Origin: Adiantum capillus-veneris
Lineage: Eukaryota > Streptophyta > Polypodiopsida > Polypodiales > Pteridaceae
Direction: 5' to 3'
Length of the DNA: 64,000 bases
Assembly (NCBI GenBank): GCA_014529385.2
Contig: CM043969.1
Location: forward strand, 15,375,446 to 15,439,445
The notes under the pieces were generated by a model, which saw only the letters and a list, made by a program, of their open reading frames with translations, searched no databases and was not told the DNA's origin. Position 1 is the stretch's first letter; each line of letters starts with the position of its first letter. The translations under genes and the position numbers were made by a program. This document shows positions 1 to 11,170 of this stretch, in pieces.

Positions 1-963
1 ATAGGTGAAAACTCTTCCTTTCTGTGTAATTCTTTTGTGATGAAGTTGTGATTTTTGTACTGTCTTTCTACAATCTGTTTGCATTTCTTACATTCCATAC
101 ACATATCAAAATTGGTCTTTGACCATAGGAGTAGGTAGATCACATCCTAAGGAATTTATAGAGTGCTTCAGAGGTAGAAACCAACCTACCTAAAATAGGC
201 TGTTTATCTTTGGCATGATTTTTTCCAAGTTTCAGTAATGGATTTTGAGCACATGAGGTTGGTGAAGGAACTCTGCACATTTGAGATAGAAATTAAGAAG
301 ATCATCACATTAGGAACATTCAAGGTAGCAAGTAAGAAGATCATCATATTAGGCACAAGATCATTGTATTAGGCTTGTGGCAAGAAGATTAGCTTTTGGT
401 GTTTGACACACACTTGAGACCGATCTAGGTGAGAGCACACTAGACTTGGGTTTTTTGAAAGATTAGGTATCTGATGTAGCCTCCATAGGTCAGTTATGTC
501 CCACGGATTAACATTTTGTGTCTGTGGTTCTCGCTTTGCTAGCATTGATATGGTGAGGCTTAGCAGCTAGCCGGCACTTTGGCGTTGTTTCCGGGGATGA
601 GGCAACCTAGACTAGAGAAAAACCTAAATAATTCACTCAAAATTTTATTACTTCCTCTAGTTTCAACTAGAGTAAAACACCTTTTGACCTTATCATTGTT
701 GAGTGGTGCTTGAGAGTAGGGATACTTGGTGAGGACCTTGGGAGCATTAGATTAGCTGGTAGGATTGGGTGAAGGGTCATTGAAACTAAGAATTAGTTGA
801 GAAGGATAGCACCTAGGTAGAATTAGAGATTTGGTACTAGAAGTTGATTTTTTCCACACATTGCATTCTTATTTATGTTCAATAGGAGTAGGGGTAAGTA
901 GAAAATAGTCAGGATTGCATCTGATCAAAATATCTTTGAAAAACACCAAAAAAATTATCAAAG

Positions 964-987
964 TTATCTTTGGTGCACCAAAGATAA
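964..987. repeat. 24-bp perfect palindrome, one of four related motifs
   Basis: The 24 bases are identical to their own reverse complement and centre on GGTGCACC. Imperfect relatives of the core ATCTTTGGTGCACCAAAGAT occur near 1259, 1556 and 1690. The spacing is about 130 to 300 bp, so they are scattered repeats rather than a tight tandem array. Function is unknown. Confidence 0.85.
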
Positions 988-1747
988 ATAGGACTTTTTG
1001 GGATTGAACTTGGGAAATTGAACTTGCAAGGAGTTAGACCATCTTGTTTTGACCTTTTCTGTTAATTTTGGTATGATTTGGATCACTGAAAAACTAGGTT
1101 GGCCTCAAACTTGGTAAAAAATGCCATTTGTGAGAAAAGTAGGAAAACTAAAGTCATTTCTGGCCAAATATTGAAACCAAAGTATGGCTAAGCTTTAAAC
1201 ATTGGGGAAACTCAAACTGAGAAACAAAGTTTGCAAAAAGTTCAAATTTGGAGAATTTTATCTTTGGCGCACCGAACCTATATTCTCTACCAGAGGGGCG
1301 AACTTGGGAAAATTTTCATTGACATAGCCTCATTTGAACATTCTAGAGATTTTGGATAAGTTTGAATAACTTTGAAGCTGTGCAAAGGGTGGAAACTTCA
1401 AAACAATTAGAGACCTTCAAAACGGGACAAAAAGGGGTGGTAAGACATTTACATACAATCCAAACTTTGTGAAACTTAATGGAGAGACTTGAAACTACAT
1501 GTAAAAACCCAAGAAAATCATATTGGACATGATTCTCTTGAAATAGTGGGATTTTATCTTCAGTGCGCCAAAGATAGAGAGTCTACCAGGAGGGTGATTT
1601 TTTTAATTTGACACCAAGGCTAGCTTTGTCTAACCATACGAGCCCAATACAAGTAGTCAAAGTCAGATTTGACTCTCAGAAAGGGTGTATCCATCTTTGG
1701 TGCACCTAAGATAGCTTGCACTCATTAACAGGGTTTTGACTCATTGA

Positions 1748-2218
1748 GCATTAGGGAAATTTTGGACTCTCAAATGGGCCCTATAAGGACTTTGACTTTT
1801 TCCCTCTTGTCCAAAACGGGCACACGGTAGAATTTTTAAAATGAAACCAAAACTTGCCGAACCTTTTGGATTTAGGATGTACTCATTGAGATCTATCCAT
1901 TGATATATAGCATGCCATTAGACTTCTTATATTTTAGAAGATTCCATTTTTTTATGTGACAACTCCATCTTAAGAATGGAATCTCTTCTCACATTTTAGC
2001 TTGAGTGGAGATGCCATAACTTCTACAAATCAGCTCCAATTTTGTCAAAGTTTGGGGATTTAGAACCTACTTTTTAAGATCTTTCCAATGATATGTTGGT
2101 TTGATAGGGTTTTGACAAAGCGTTTATTTACTTCACCAGGTTTCCCACTTTGGACAAGGGAGGCAAAGTCAAACCTCCTTATAGGGCCCCTTTAAGAGTC
2201 CAAATTTTCCCTAATGTG
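1748..2218. repeat. Inverted repeat, ~70-bp arms with ~325-bp spacer
   Basis: The left arm (about 1748-1820) and the right arm (about 2146-2218) are imperfect reverse complements. Both include the CCCTATAAGGA block, the AAAGTC block and the CTTGTCCAAA block. Inside the spacer, two stretches (about 1868-1915 and 2057-2102) resemble each other in direct orientation. This could be a fold-back remnant. No coding content is seen. Confidence 0.7.
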
Positions 2219-3251
2219 AATCTTGGTATTAGTGAAAGGAATTGCCGGATACTTTATGACTGCATATTAACAATTGTGGAATCACATACGGTTTGAAGTG
2301 CTGGTGTGTAGGAAATCTTGTCTTAGCAGAAAAGGGCAAGGCATAGCTCAAAAGCACTGTGTTTGAACCAAAGAGAGTCTTTACAGGTTTGAAGTATTTG
2401 TTAATTTCTTGTGTCCATTTATGAACTTGAGATCTAGTAGGGTGTTAAATAATCTTGGAACTTTGGGAGAAGATTTGAGTAGGGCATCCATCGAAGAGAG
2501 TATAATCCAAGGGAGAATTTTAGAGATTATAGCAAAAAAAGTGCCAGACACTTACTTTGACTTGAGTTCCGAGATGTCTTTTTTTTCAACCTAATTGGGT
2601 ACCGAAACCTCAGTGAGGTTCAAACACATTATAATCTCTTATAAGACTAACATACCATCGAGTTTGAAGAGGAGGTTAGAGAGAACAAGGAAGAAATCTT
2701 CTACATGGACCAAAACAAGGTGCAATACCTCAAAATACAAGATCCTAACACTGTAGACAACTAGGGATTGAAAGTTGACACTCTGATTCCAAACATGGCC
2801 GTGAAAGAACGATCACCAGTGTTAGAATTAGAAGGATATGACTTGATAGACACCAAACCTCTAAAGCGTATACCTACTAACAACCCAAGGCTTGTAGTCT
2901 ACTGTTGGGAAGACAACAATGTTATGGACTTGGTCTGGACTGCTCATACAAACCAGGGTAGTTGGCATCCTTGAAATTTATACATATTTTCAAGATATGG
3001 GAGAAGGGCTTAGAAGAACTTCTTGTCTACTTCTTTAGGGATTGTTATAACAATAATTTTGTTAAGATGACTCCAACATGCAAAATACCAAGGATACTCA
3101 ATCGGCGAAATGGGGACAGTACCTGAAATAGACATAACTTGGGGCCAAATGAGAGAGCCTATGGTATCACAACCAATTAGCAAGGAAGTACGGCCTGTGG
3201 TAGTCACCTCAATGATAGAAATGGGGGTAGAGATACGGAAACCACCTTTAA

Positions 3252-4586
3252 CACTAGAATGGTAACATGACACTTTTATGTCCCTGGACACTTTTGTGTC
3301 CTGTTAAGTGACCATTTTGCTTGCATTATTTGAAGAGTATGAAAATGAATTTCTAGGTGCTATATATCCACAAAGTTGCCTTATGAGCTGAATTTTTTTT
3401 TTTTTTTTCGAGTATCGATCTCACCATTAACCTTACTCTTGCACAACATTTTTGAACCTAAACTATGTGAAAAAACGGGTCCTATTTTTGTCCTTTTTTC
3501 AATTTTTGGCAACTATACCACTCTAAACTTCATGTTTGTGAGGTTTAGATGGCTAGAGGTTAGGCCTTCATAGTTTTCAACATGTTTTGATGCTTGTAGG
3601 GAGAGCTAAGTGTTAAAATTTAAAGTTATGACCAATTTACAAGAATTGCATAATCTTGTTTTTTGGCCTAAATTAGCACTTTTATGATTTTTTTGGTGGC
3701 TTTCTTGATATCCAAATTCAATTTTGATTGTGTAAGTGTAATGTATAACATAAAGATAATCTTCCTTGAGTTTTGGGGGACGTAATATGCTATATAGCAT
3801 AGTATATGATGATGGTTGAGTTTTTTGATTGCTGAAGAATACGATACATTTTAGAGTAGCAAGTATAACTTTCTCAATATTGCTAGTTTCTTAAGCCAAT
3901 TGTGTGTATTTTGTAGGTAGTAACCATATCTAATCATAGACTACAAACTTGGCTAGATATTGAGTAGTTTCTATGGGTTTCTAGAGGTCATAATGCTAAA
4001 CCCAATTTTTTCATGTTTGCTGTATTTAGCACTTTATCATTGCCCCCAAGGTTACAATTGTAAGAGATCCATTATCCTTTTGACATGCTCCATGGCTCCT
4101 TTTGAATCCAGAGGCCCAAAGGGAACTAAGAAAACATGTATATAGTATCTGTATTGAGGGTGACTATAGAAACTTTGATGATAGGTCCGCAGAATGGAAA
4201 AAATGCAACTTTTTTGTACCTATTTTTTTTTCCCAAAACAAAATTAGTGAGGTAAAAGCAACCATATGTTTTGGTCACCAACCCATTGAAGTCAACGGGG
4301 CATTTTATCTCATGTCCTACAAAAATCTCCACTCTTATTTATATGCAATCAACCGTAAGAAATTGCTGTTTTGGGCAAAATGCATTGGTCCATCAACTTT
4401 GGAGGCTTGTAGTGACCAAGGAATGAGAAAAATTACAAGTTTCTCATTTTTTCCGTATGAAGTAGTTATTGAACTATAAGCTCATGAAAGGATTTTTCAA
4501 AATGAGTGGATCTACTATGGTTTTGGAATTTTTTCTTAAAACCCTGAAAGGACACTTTCATGTCTTGTTAGGTTACCATTCTAGTG
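3252..4586 (+). mobile_element. TIR DNA transposon with TTAA duplication, copy 1
   Basis: A 1335-bp unit with terminal inverted repeats starting CACTAGAATGGTAAC, directly flanked by TTAA at 3248-3251 and 4587-4590. A second copy lies inverted at 7156-8394, roughly 94 percent identical where I compared it by eye. Just inside the termini is a hairpin-forming motif, GGACAC-TTTT-GTGTCC. It carries about 99 bp (about 4073-4170) that copy 2 lacks. No transposase is visible; a frame at about 4228-4479 is largely kept open in both copies but matches nothing I know. TTAA duplications are the hallmark of piggyBac. PIF/Harbinger (3-bp TTA) cannot be excluded because TTAA lets the boundary slide, and the CACTA start recalls En/Spm, though its 3-bp duplications fit less well. 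Confidence 0.8.
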
Positions 4587-5286
4587 TTAACGAGGGAAGA
4601 ACAAGTAATGCTAGGATGAGAAGAGGTCCACACCAGTCACACCTACCAAGCTATTGGTTTAAAGGATTAATGGGAGAAACACAAGCTAGGAGAGTGGGGA
4701 AAATTATCGTAGAGTCAAACCAGTAGATTTCCAAAAATGGGTCTAAAAGTGTAGCGGGTCAAGGGATCCGTATAACCATTTAGCGAGTTTCATACAAGTT
4801 TTGAGTGTTAAACGTATAGTAGACTTCCACATGCAATTTGAGGAGTTTGGGATGACTTTAGAAGAAAAATCTTTGTCTTGGTTCCATACCATACCTCCTA
4901 GATCAATAACCAATGTAACAAATTTGTCTATGAGATTTTTTAACGCTTTCTCAAAGATGGGAATCAAGCATAGCATCGTGGCACAAATCTACAAATTCAA
5001 CAAAAACAAGGAGAAATTGTAGGAGATTCTATGAGCTTGACGAGGCAATACATTGATAGATACCCAGAGTTGGAAATTCCAACCAAGGAGAGGATTCTCT
5101 CTTTGTTCCTAGAAGGACTACTTAACAATGATCTGCATGCCATTTTGTATAGTTTTGGGAAGCATGCAACCTTGATACAATTGACTTAGGTGACAATTGT
5201 GATACTTTGAATGAGGAAAGCATTGTTAAGGATGCACAGAGCGAGTGGACTACACCTACCATACCAACACAAGTAGGGTTGTGGTA

Positions 5287-5510
5287 GCTCCTATCAATGC
5301 TTTGGAGGACATGCTTAAGAGCATGAATGACATGATGAACAACATACAAAGGATGCCTATGAGAGAGCCGAGATAGGGTCCACCACAAGGACAATCGGGT
5401 GGCTCCTGTCAATGCTTTGGAGGACATGCTTAAGCGCATGAATGACATGATGAACAACATACAAAGGATGCCTATGAGAGGGCCGAGATAGGGTCCACCA
5501 CAAGGACAAC
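5287..5510 (+). repeat. 115-bp tandem duplication inside gypsy gag
   Basis: Two adjacent copies (5287-5401 and 5402-5510) share the run from GCTCCTRTCAATGC to CCACAAGGACAA with few differences. The period of 115 is not a multiple of three, so the duplication itself shifts the gag frame. Confidence 0.85.
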
Positions 5511-5830
5511 CTATGGGACAACCCAGGCCATTGAAATGGTGTGCCATTGAAGGGAAATGTACAAACCACAAAACGAATGAGCGCTATTAGAAGCCTAGAT
5601 ATGACATAAATATCCAGTAGGTACCAATGACACAACAAAGAAAACCCATGTGTAGATATCCACCAAACATGGCACCAGTTTAGAAACCACCTATGCTATT
5701 AGGCCAACAACCACCACTACCTAGAAACAATGTTGTACCAGTCAAGTATATGCTTCCTTGTAAGGTCTCCACCTTTCTAGCTGCCGAGAATGAACTCAAA
5801 GCTTTAGGAGAAAGCATTGGTTATACAATC

Positions 5831-6840
5831 AAGTAAAAAAACTATCTAAAAAGTAATAAAAATGGTATTTTTGGAATCTTAAGCACAACAAACCTCAGGC
5901 TAGAATTTTTAAGAACTCAAGTTGGACAAAAACTGACCCCGCTAGTTCCATTGGAGGGTTCAATGTAGATTAAATTAATAAGAAAAAATGGATGGTTGCA
6001 GTAATCATTTAAGCATAGACTTGATGGTTGTAGTAATCATTTAAGCATAGACTTTTACTAAGGCTCTCGGATATTTTTTCCAGATATTTATGAAATTAGC
6101 AGAAAATAACAAAAAACTTAGCAGGGTTGATTTTTTAAATCAGGCAAGCTATGGGAGGAGGTTGCAGGACCTACCAGGGATAGGAATAGCAACAGATGGT
6201 GCATTTGTCAGCTTGGGGGCTGCTTGAGCTGTAAGCAGCTACCTGTTCCAGCCAGGGAAGGTCCAGAAGGCCCAAAAAAGTATAAATAAGGCCCTAGGCC
6301 TCTCATTCTGACTTAGACTCGGAGTTCTGGCCATTTCTCTCTCACTTAGAGAGAGCTCTACTAAGAAATTACTAGAGAGAAGAAACTCTAACTGATTATC
6401 CACGATAATTAGTCTATTCTCTTTTTAATTAGCAAAATTATGCTAATTTACCTCTATTTTCTTAATTAATCTAGTTAATTAAGAAAACTAAAATTCTTTA
6501 TATTATAAGCTACTATCTTAAATCTTAATATTCTAATGATTATTTGGATTAAGATTAGGAATATTAATCTAATTAATTATTAGACCATATTAGGACTAAA
6601 ATTAATCTTTTTGGTCTTAAACTAAGGATAATCATACTAATTAAACTTAGATTAGTATAAGATAATTATCAAAACTAGATTAGACTATTAAGAATCTAGG
6701 AGAATTATCTCTTAATTTTTTGATTAGTTTATGTGATTAATTAGGTAGAAAGTAGTTGTTTTTAATCAAAAAACTAATGGGAAACCTACTTAGTTAGCTC
6801 AAAAATTCTAGATTTAATTATCACAATTAAAAATCACTGT
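5831..6840. other. Non-coding leader-like stretch
   Basis: No domain is seen. A GC-richer block at about 6150-6360 with a TATA-like site changes abruptly to very AT-rich DNA after 6400. This could be the promoter end of an LTR followed by a long leader, but no LTR pair is visible. Confidence 0.35.
6281..6290 (+). promoter_or_regulatory. Possible TATA box
   Basis: TATAAATAAG follows a GC-richer block and precedes a CT-rich, AGAGAG-rich stretch, the arrangement of a plant retrotransposon promoter. It is a sequence match only. Confidence 0.35.
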
Positions 6841-9260
6841 TAGAAACATGGGGTAACTACCTCATTAATAGATAATTAATTTAAGTATTTAATTAAGTTG
6901 AAATTAGATATTTTTTGTTGAAAATTAAAGAGAAAATTTAATAAATCATTTTAGATAATTAGGTGCTATTTACCAGAGTTAGTTTACATGATAAGAAGCT
7001 ATGATAAATATCTTAAGGGTAGAAAATTAATATAGCTATTTATTTAGGTCAAATTAGATTAATTTGGCTAAAAATTAAAGGGGGAAATTAGTAAATCATG
7101 TTAGATAATTAGGTGCTATTTATCAGAGTTATTTTACACCATATAATTATCTTAATACTAGAATGGTAACCTAACAGGACATAAAAGTGTCCTTTCGGGG
7201 TTTTGGAAAAAAATTCCAAAACCATAGTAGATCCAGTCATTTTGAAAAATCCTTCCATGAGCTTATAGTTCAATAACTACTACATATGGAAAAAATGAGA
7301 ATTTTGTATTTTTTCTCATCCCTTGGTTACTACAAGCCTCCAAAGTTGATGGACCAGTGCATTTTGCCCAAAACAGCAATTTCTTACGGTTGATTGCATA
7401 TAAATAAGAGTGGGGATTTTTGCACGACATGAGATAAAATGCCTCGTTAACTTCAATGGGTTGGTGACCAAAACATATGGTTGCTTTTACCTCACTAATG
7501 TTTTTTTGGGGAAAAGAATAGGTACAAAAAAGTTGCATTTTTGCCATTCTACCGACCTATCATCAAAGTTTGGATCTCTTACAATTGGAACCTTGGGGGC
7601 AACGATAAAGTGCTAAATACAGCAAACATGAAAAAACTGGGTTTAGCATTATGACCTCTAGAAACCCATAGAAACTACTCAATATCTAGCCAAGTTTGTA
7701 GTCTATGATTAGATATGCTTACTACCTACAAAATACACACAATTGGCCTAAGAAACTAGCAATATTGAGAAAGTTATACTTGCTACTCTAAAATGTATCG
7801 TATTCTTCAGCAATCAAAAAACTCAACCATCATCATATACTATGCTATATAGCATATTAGGGGCCCCAAAACTCCAAGAAGATTAGCTTTATGTTTTACA
7901 TTACACTTGCACAATCAAAATTGAATTCGGATATCAAGAAAGCCACCAAAAAAATCATAAAAGTGCTAATTTTGGCCAAAAAATAGGATTATGCAATTCT
8001 TGTAAATTGGTCATAACTTTCAATTTTAACATTTAGCTCTCCCTACAAGCATCAAAAGATGTTGAGAACTATGAAGTCCTAATCTCTAGCCATCTGAACC
8101 TCACAAACATGAAGTTTAGAGTGGTATAGTTGCTAAAATTTGAAAAAAAGCCAAAAACAGGACCCGTTTTTTCACACAGTTTAGGTTCAAAAATGTTGTG
8201 CAAGAGTAAGGTTAATGGTGAGATCGATACTCCAAAAAAAATGCTAAGTTTTTTTCAGCTCATTAGGAAACTTTGTGGATATATAGCACCTAAAAATTCA
8301 TTTTCATACTCTTCAAATAATTCAAGCAAAATGGTCACTTAACAGGACACAAAAGTGTCCAAGGACATAAAAGTGTCCTGTGACCATTCTAGTGTTAAGG
8401 CTAGAAAATTAATATAGCTATTTATCTAAGTCAAATTAGACTAATTCTAGTTGAAAATTAAAGAGGGAAATTTGTAAGTCACGTTAGATAATAAGGTGCT
8501 ATTTATCAGAGTTACTTTATATGATAAAAAAAGTTGTGATAATTGTCTTAAGGTTAGAAAATTAATATACTTATTTATCTAAGTCAAATTAGACTAATTC
8601 TAGCTCAATTTTAAAGGTGGAAATTAGTAAATCTTGTTACATAATTAGGTGCTATTCATTAAAGTTAGTTTACATGATAAAGTTCTTTTGATAAATATCT
8701 CAAGGCTAGAAAATTAAAATAGCTATTTATCTAAGTCAAATTAGGCTAGTTATAGCTAAAATTAAAAGAGTAAAATTGGCTAATTAAGTTAGATAATTAT
8801 GTTCTAATTATTAGAGTTAGTTTACACCATAATTAAGCCATGATAATTATCTTAAGGTCAAAAAATTAACTTAGATATATATCTAAGCCAAAATAGTCTA
8901 ATCATAGCTAAAATTAGAAGGATAAAATGAGCTGATTAAGTTAGATAATTATGTTATAATTTTTAGAGCTATTTTACATAATAAGTAAGCTATGATAATT
9001 ATCCAAAGGTCAAAAAAATAATTTAGATATTTATCTAAGCCAAAATAGACTAATGATAGCTATAATTATAAGGGGGAAATTAGCTAGCTAAATTAGATAA
9101 TTATGTGCCAATTACGAGAGTTAGTTTACATCATAAGTAAGCTATGATAGTTAGCTTAACATCAAAAAGTTAATCTAGATATTTAGTTTAGCCTAAACAG
9201 ACTAATTTTAGTCAGAAAAAGAAGAGGAAAATGAGATAATTAATTTTAATTTTTACAACT
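6840..9260. repeat. Degenerate satellite, ~140-162 bp unit, about 8 copies
   Basis: A recurring unit contains AGGTGCTATTTA.CAGAGTTAGTTTACA, then GATAATTATCTTAAGG, then AAAATTAAT.TAG.TATTTATCTAAG. Anchors for the first motif are near 6961, 7103, 8488, 8646, 8808, 8949, 9110 and 9255. After removing the 1243 bp at 7156-8398 the spacing is fairly even. The copies are diverged and AT-rich, with no coding content. Confidence 0.8.
7156..8394 (-). mobile_element. TIR DNA transposon with TTAA duplication, copy 2
   Basis: A 1239-bp copy of the element at 3252-4586 in reverse orientation, flanked by TTAA at 7152-7155 and 8395-8398. Neighbouring satellite units supply the empty site (GATAATTATCTTAAGG near 8842), so the target was a single TTAA duplicated on insertion. 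One terminus has a C to T change (TACTAG instead of CACTAG). A frame at 7263-7547 on the - strand matches the one in copy 1 with about ten changes over 82 residues. It has no transposase and must have been moved in trans. Confidence 0.8.
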
Positions 9261-9771
9261 TAATTATTAGAGTTAGGAGATACCATTATCTACTTGTGAA
9301 AAATATACAATAATTAGTTAGTTTAAGTAGTTATAGTTGTCTAAAAGTCCTATTTTTAGCTAAAGATTAATTAAAATAAATAAACTTTGAGGACAAAAAG
9401 CTCTAAGAAAATTACAGTAAGTGTAAACCAGTGATATAAAGTTGAAGAGATGAAATCTTTAGGAGAATAAAAATAAAAATAAATATTAAGCTCAAAATAA
9501 GCAGATTCTAAGCTTAAAATTCAATGGGAAAATTAAAAAAAAGATATAGAAAACTATAAGAAAACTAGGAGAGCTTAGAAAATTCTTAGGGAAGCTTTGG
9601 AAAAAGTTATCATACCTATATAAGTAAATAAGAAATTACTAGGTCAAGAATTTACCAATTAAAAATACAAATTTAACCTTGAGTGTGTTAAGATTGAATA
9701 CAAAGGTTAAGTATAGCTTTCGGATAATTTACCTAATGATTAGACCTCCTTTTTTATAAGGATAAGAAGTT

Positions 9772-9934
9772 ATGGCACCTAAAAGGACCCGAGCCAAACC
9801 TACATCTGATGATGAGGACGGAGCTCCAAAAAGAACTAGAGCGTCGCATGACGACGAAGCCGGGCCTAGTAATAGGCCTATTGATGAGAGCTTTCATGCC
9901 CCAACACTACAAAAAATGCTCGACCAATCCCAGG
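9772..9934 (+). CDS. Possible first exon, Lys/Arg/Asp-rich N terminus
   Basis: An ATG-started frame begins MAPKRTRAKP and continues acidic and basic for about 54 codons, with two PKRTRA repeats that look like a nuclear localisation signal. At about 9934 there is a good splice-donor match (CAG before GTGGGT), after which the frame soon stops. It follows a long AT-rich leader and satellite. It may be the start of a retroelement gag or a short chance frame. I do not recognise the product, and no second exon was found. Confidence 0.3.
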
Positions 9935-9966
9935 TGGGTCTTCTTCATTATAGTATAAGCTTTTGA

Positions 9967-11170
9967 TTAGTTCATGTTTTTCTTTAAGTAGTAACATTGC
10001 ATACGTAGAAGAGGGAATAAGAAAATTAGGAAGAATAAAACCTCGCTCAAAAGAGAAGACATCTTCCAAGAAACCAACGTGCATTTGTTTATAAAGTAGG
10101 AAAGAATCTTTTGAGTTAAGGCTGGTTGAATTAGGAAAGATATGATTGATCATCCTTCAGACAGCTTGTTTCAAGACACCTATGACTCCTTGGTATAAAT
10201 TGATGATAATGATGGCTTTCGAGCCACGGATAAGCCGATTACCCCCATGAACGATGAGTTTCTACTCTGTGTCATGTCTTGATGTTTGTACATAAGTTAG
10301 GATACCGTTTTTATCCTAGGGGAGTCGCCCGGTTGTATGGGCAACTGGTTTGGTGTATGGACACCCCGATTGGGGGTTTATCCACCCCGGAAAGGAATGG
10401 GTGTTGTTTTTCACCCTTAGGTGCTTTTGAGACAAGAAGAGTACTAATAATGGTTATTATGGATAATGTTTTGATTGATAGTTCCATGTCTTAAGTTTAA
10501 AGATGTTTGTTTGCCAAAAGAATGCTTTTCAATGCCGTCTCTAATACTTGATCGAAGGAATCACTGTGACGAAAATTTTAAAAAGGAATCCATTACTTTA
10601 GATGTTAAAACAATGTGATAGTAAGTAGAAAACAAAGAAATCATGTCTGAGTGCGGGGTGGTAAGTGGGGATTGACTAACGTTGTCAATCGTGGACGGGT
10701 GGACCTGATTAGTCACAGGTAACTATCCATCCTTGTGCACTAAAAACGTTTAGAAAACTTCTTCACTTGGAAGAGGAGTCCACTAGCGGCTGTGCCCTCA
10801 CATATGTTAGGGGGAAAAAAGCGTTGGTTGAGGATACCTTAGCCCAACTTGTGAAAGTTATAGGGCTGAAATAGTTTTGGAATTTTAATATGTTATCCTG
10901 TTTCCACTGCGAGATAGGACTAGGTCTTCTTCTAGGGCTATAGACCCAAGAAATTGTCAATTTTAAATGTCTATTCCTTGGATTTTTCTTATTAGAGACT
11001 CTGATTTTTATTAGGCCTAAAGAGCTGTCAAGAATCCCATCCCAATTTTGGTATTAGTTGGTTGGAGATCTCACATTCCTGAAGGGCAAGTGGATGAGCA
11101 GGATTTAGTACCATGTTAAGTATGGAGCCTGACTTACCCCTTGTAATTTTCTGTGGTAAAAGCGCACATT
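9967..11170. other. No recognised feature
   Basis: Small frames on both strands show no domain. The stretch is moderately GC and may hold old LTR sequence. It ends at the copia LTR start. Confidence 0.4.

Larger units (their letters stand above)
1..2640. other. Non-coding, repeat-derived stretch
   Basis: No reading frame here shows a recognisable domain. The text is AT-rich and contains repeated short palindromic motifs (see 964-987) and an inverted repeat (see 1748-2218). The style resembles the untranslated or LTR part of an old plant retrotransposon, but I find no clear TG...CA LTR pair, primer site or target duplication, so that is inference. A 61-codon frame at 2409-2594 looks like chance. 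Confidence 0.5.
2641..5830 (+). pseudogene. Ty3/gypsy gag remnant, split by a DNA transposon
   Basis: Broken pieces of a gag protein. The clearest part is 4760-5160, where a frame carries the retrotransposon-gag signature: a DP..HL segment, then a TLEE...SWF..IPP.SI block followed by an F..F segment. After a stop the frame continues with TRQYIDRYPEL and an F.EGL motif. Upstream pieces are at 2768-2974 and about 2990-3250. The frame running up to 3251 continues at 4591 once the inserted element and one TTAA are ignored, so the transposon landed inside gag. Several stops and frameshifts make it non-functional. No protease or polymerase follows. Confidence 0.65.

Noticed and set aside
3252-4586. 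Reading the TTAA elements as CACTA-superfamily because the termini start CACTA
   Set aside because: The flanks give TTAA on both sides in both copies, and the internal sequence has no TNP2 or subterminal TnpA-type repeats; kept only as an alternative.
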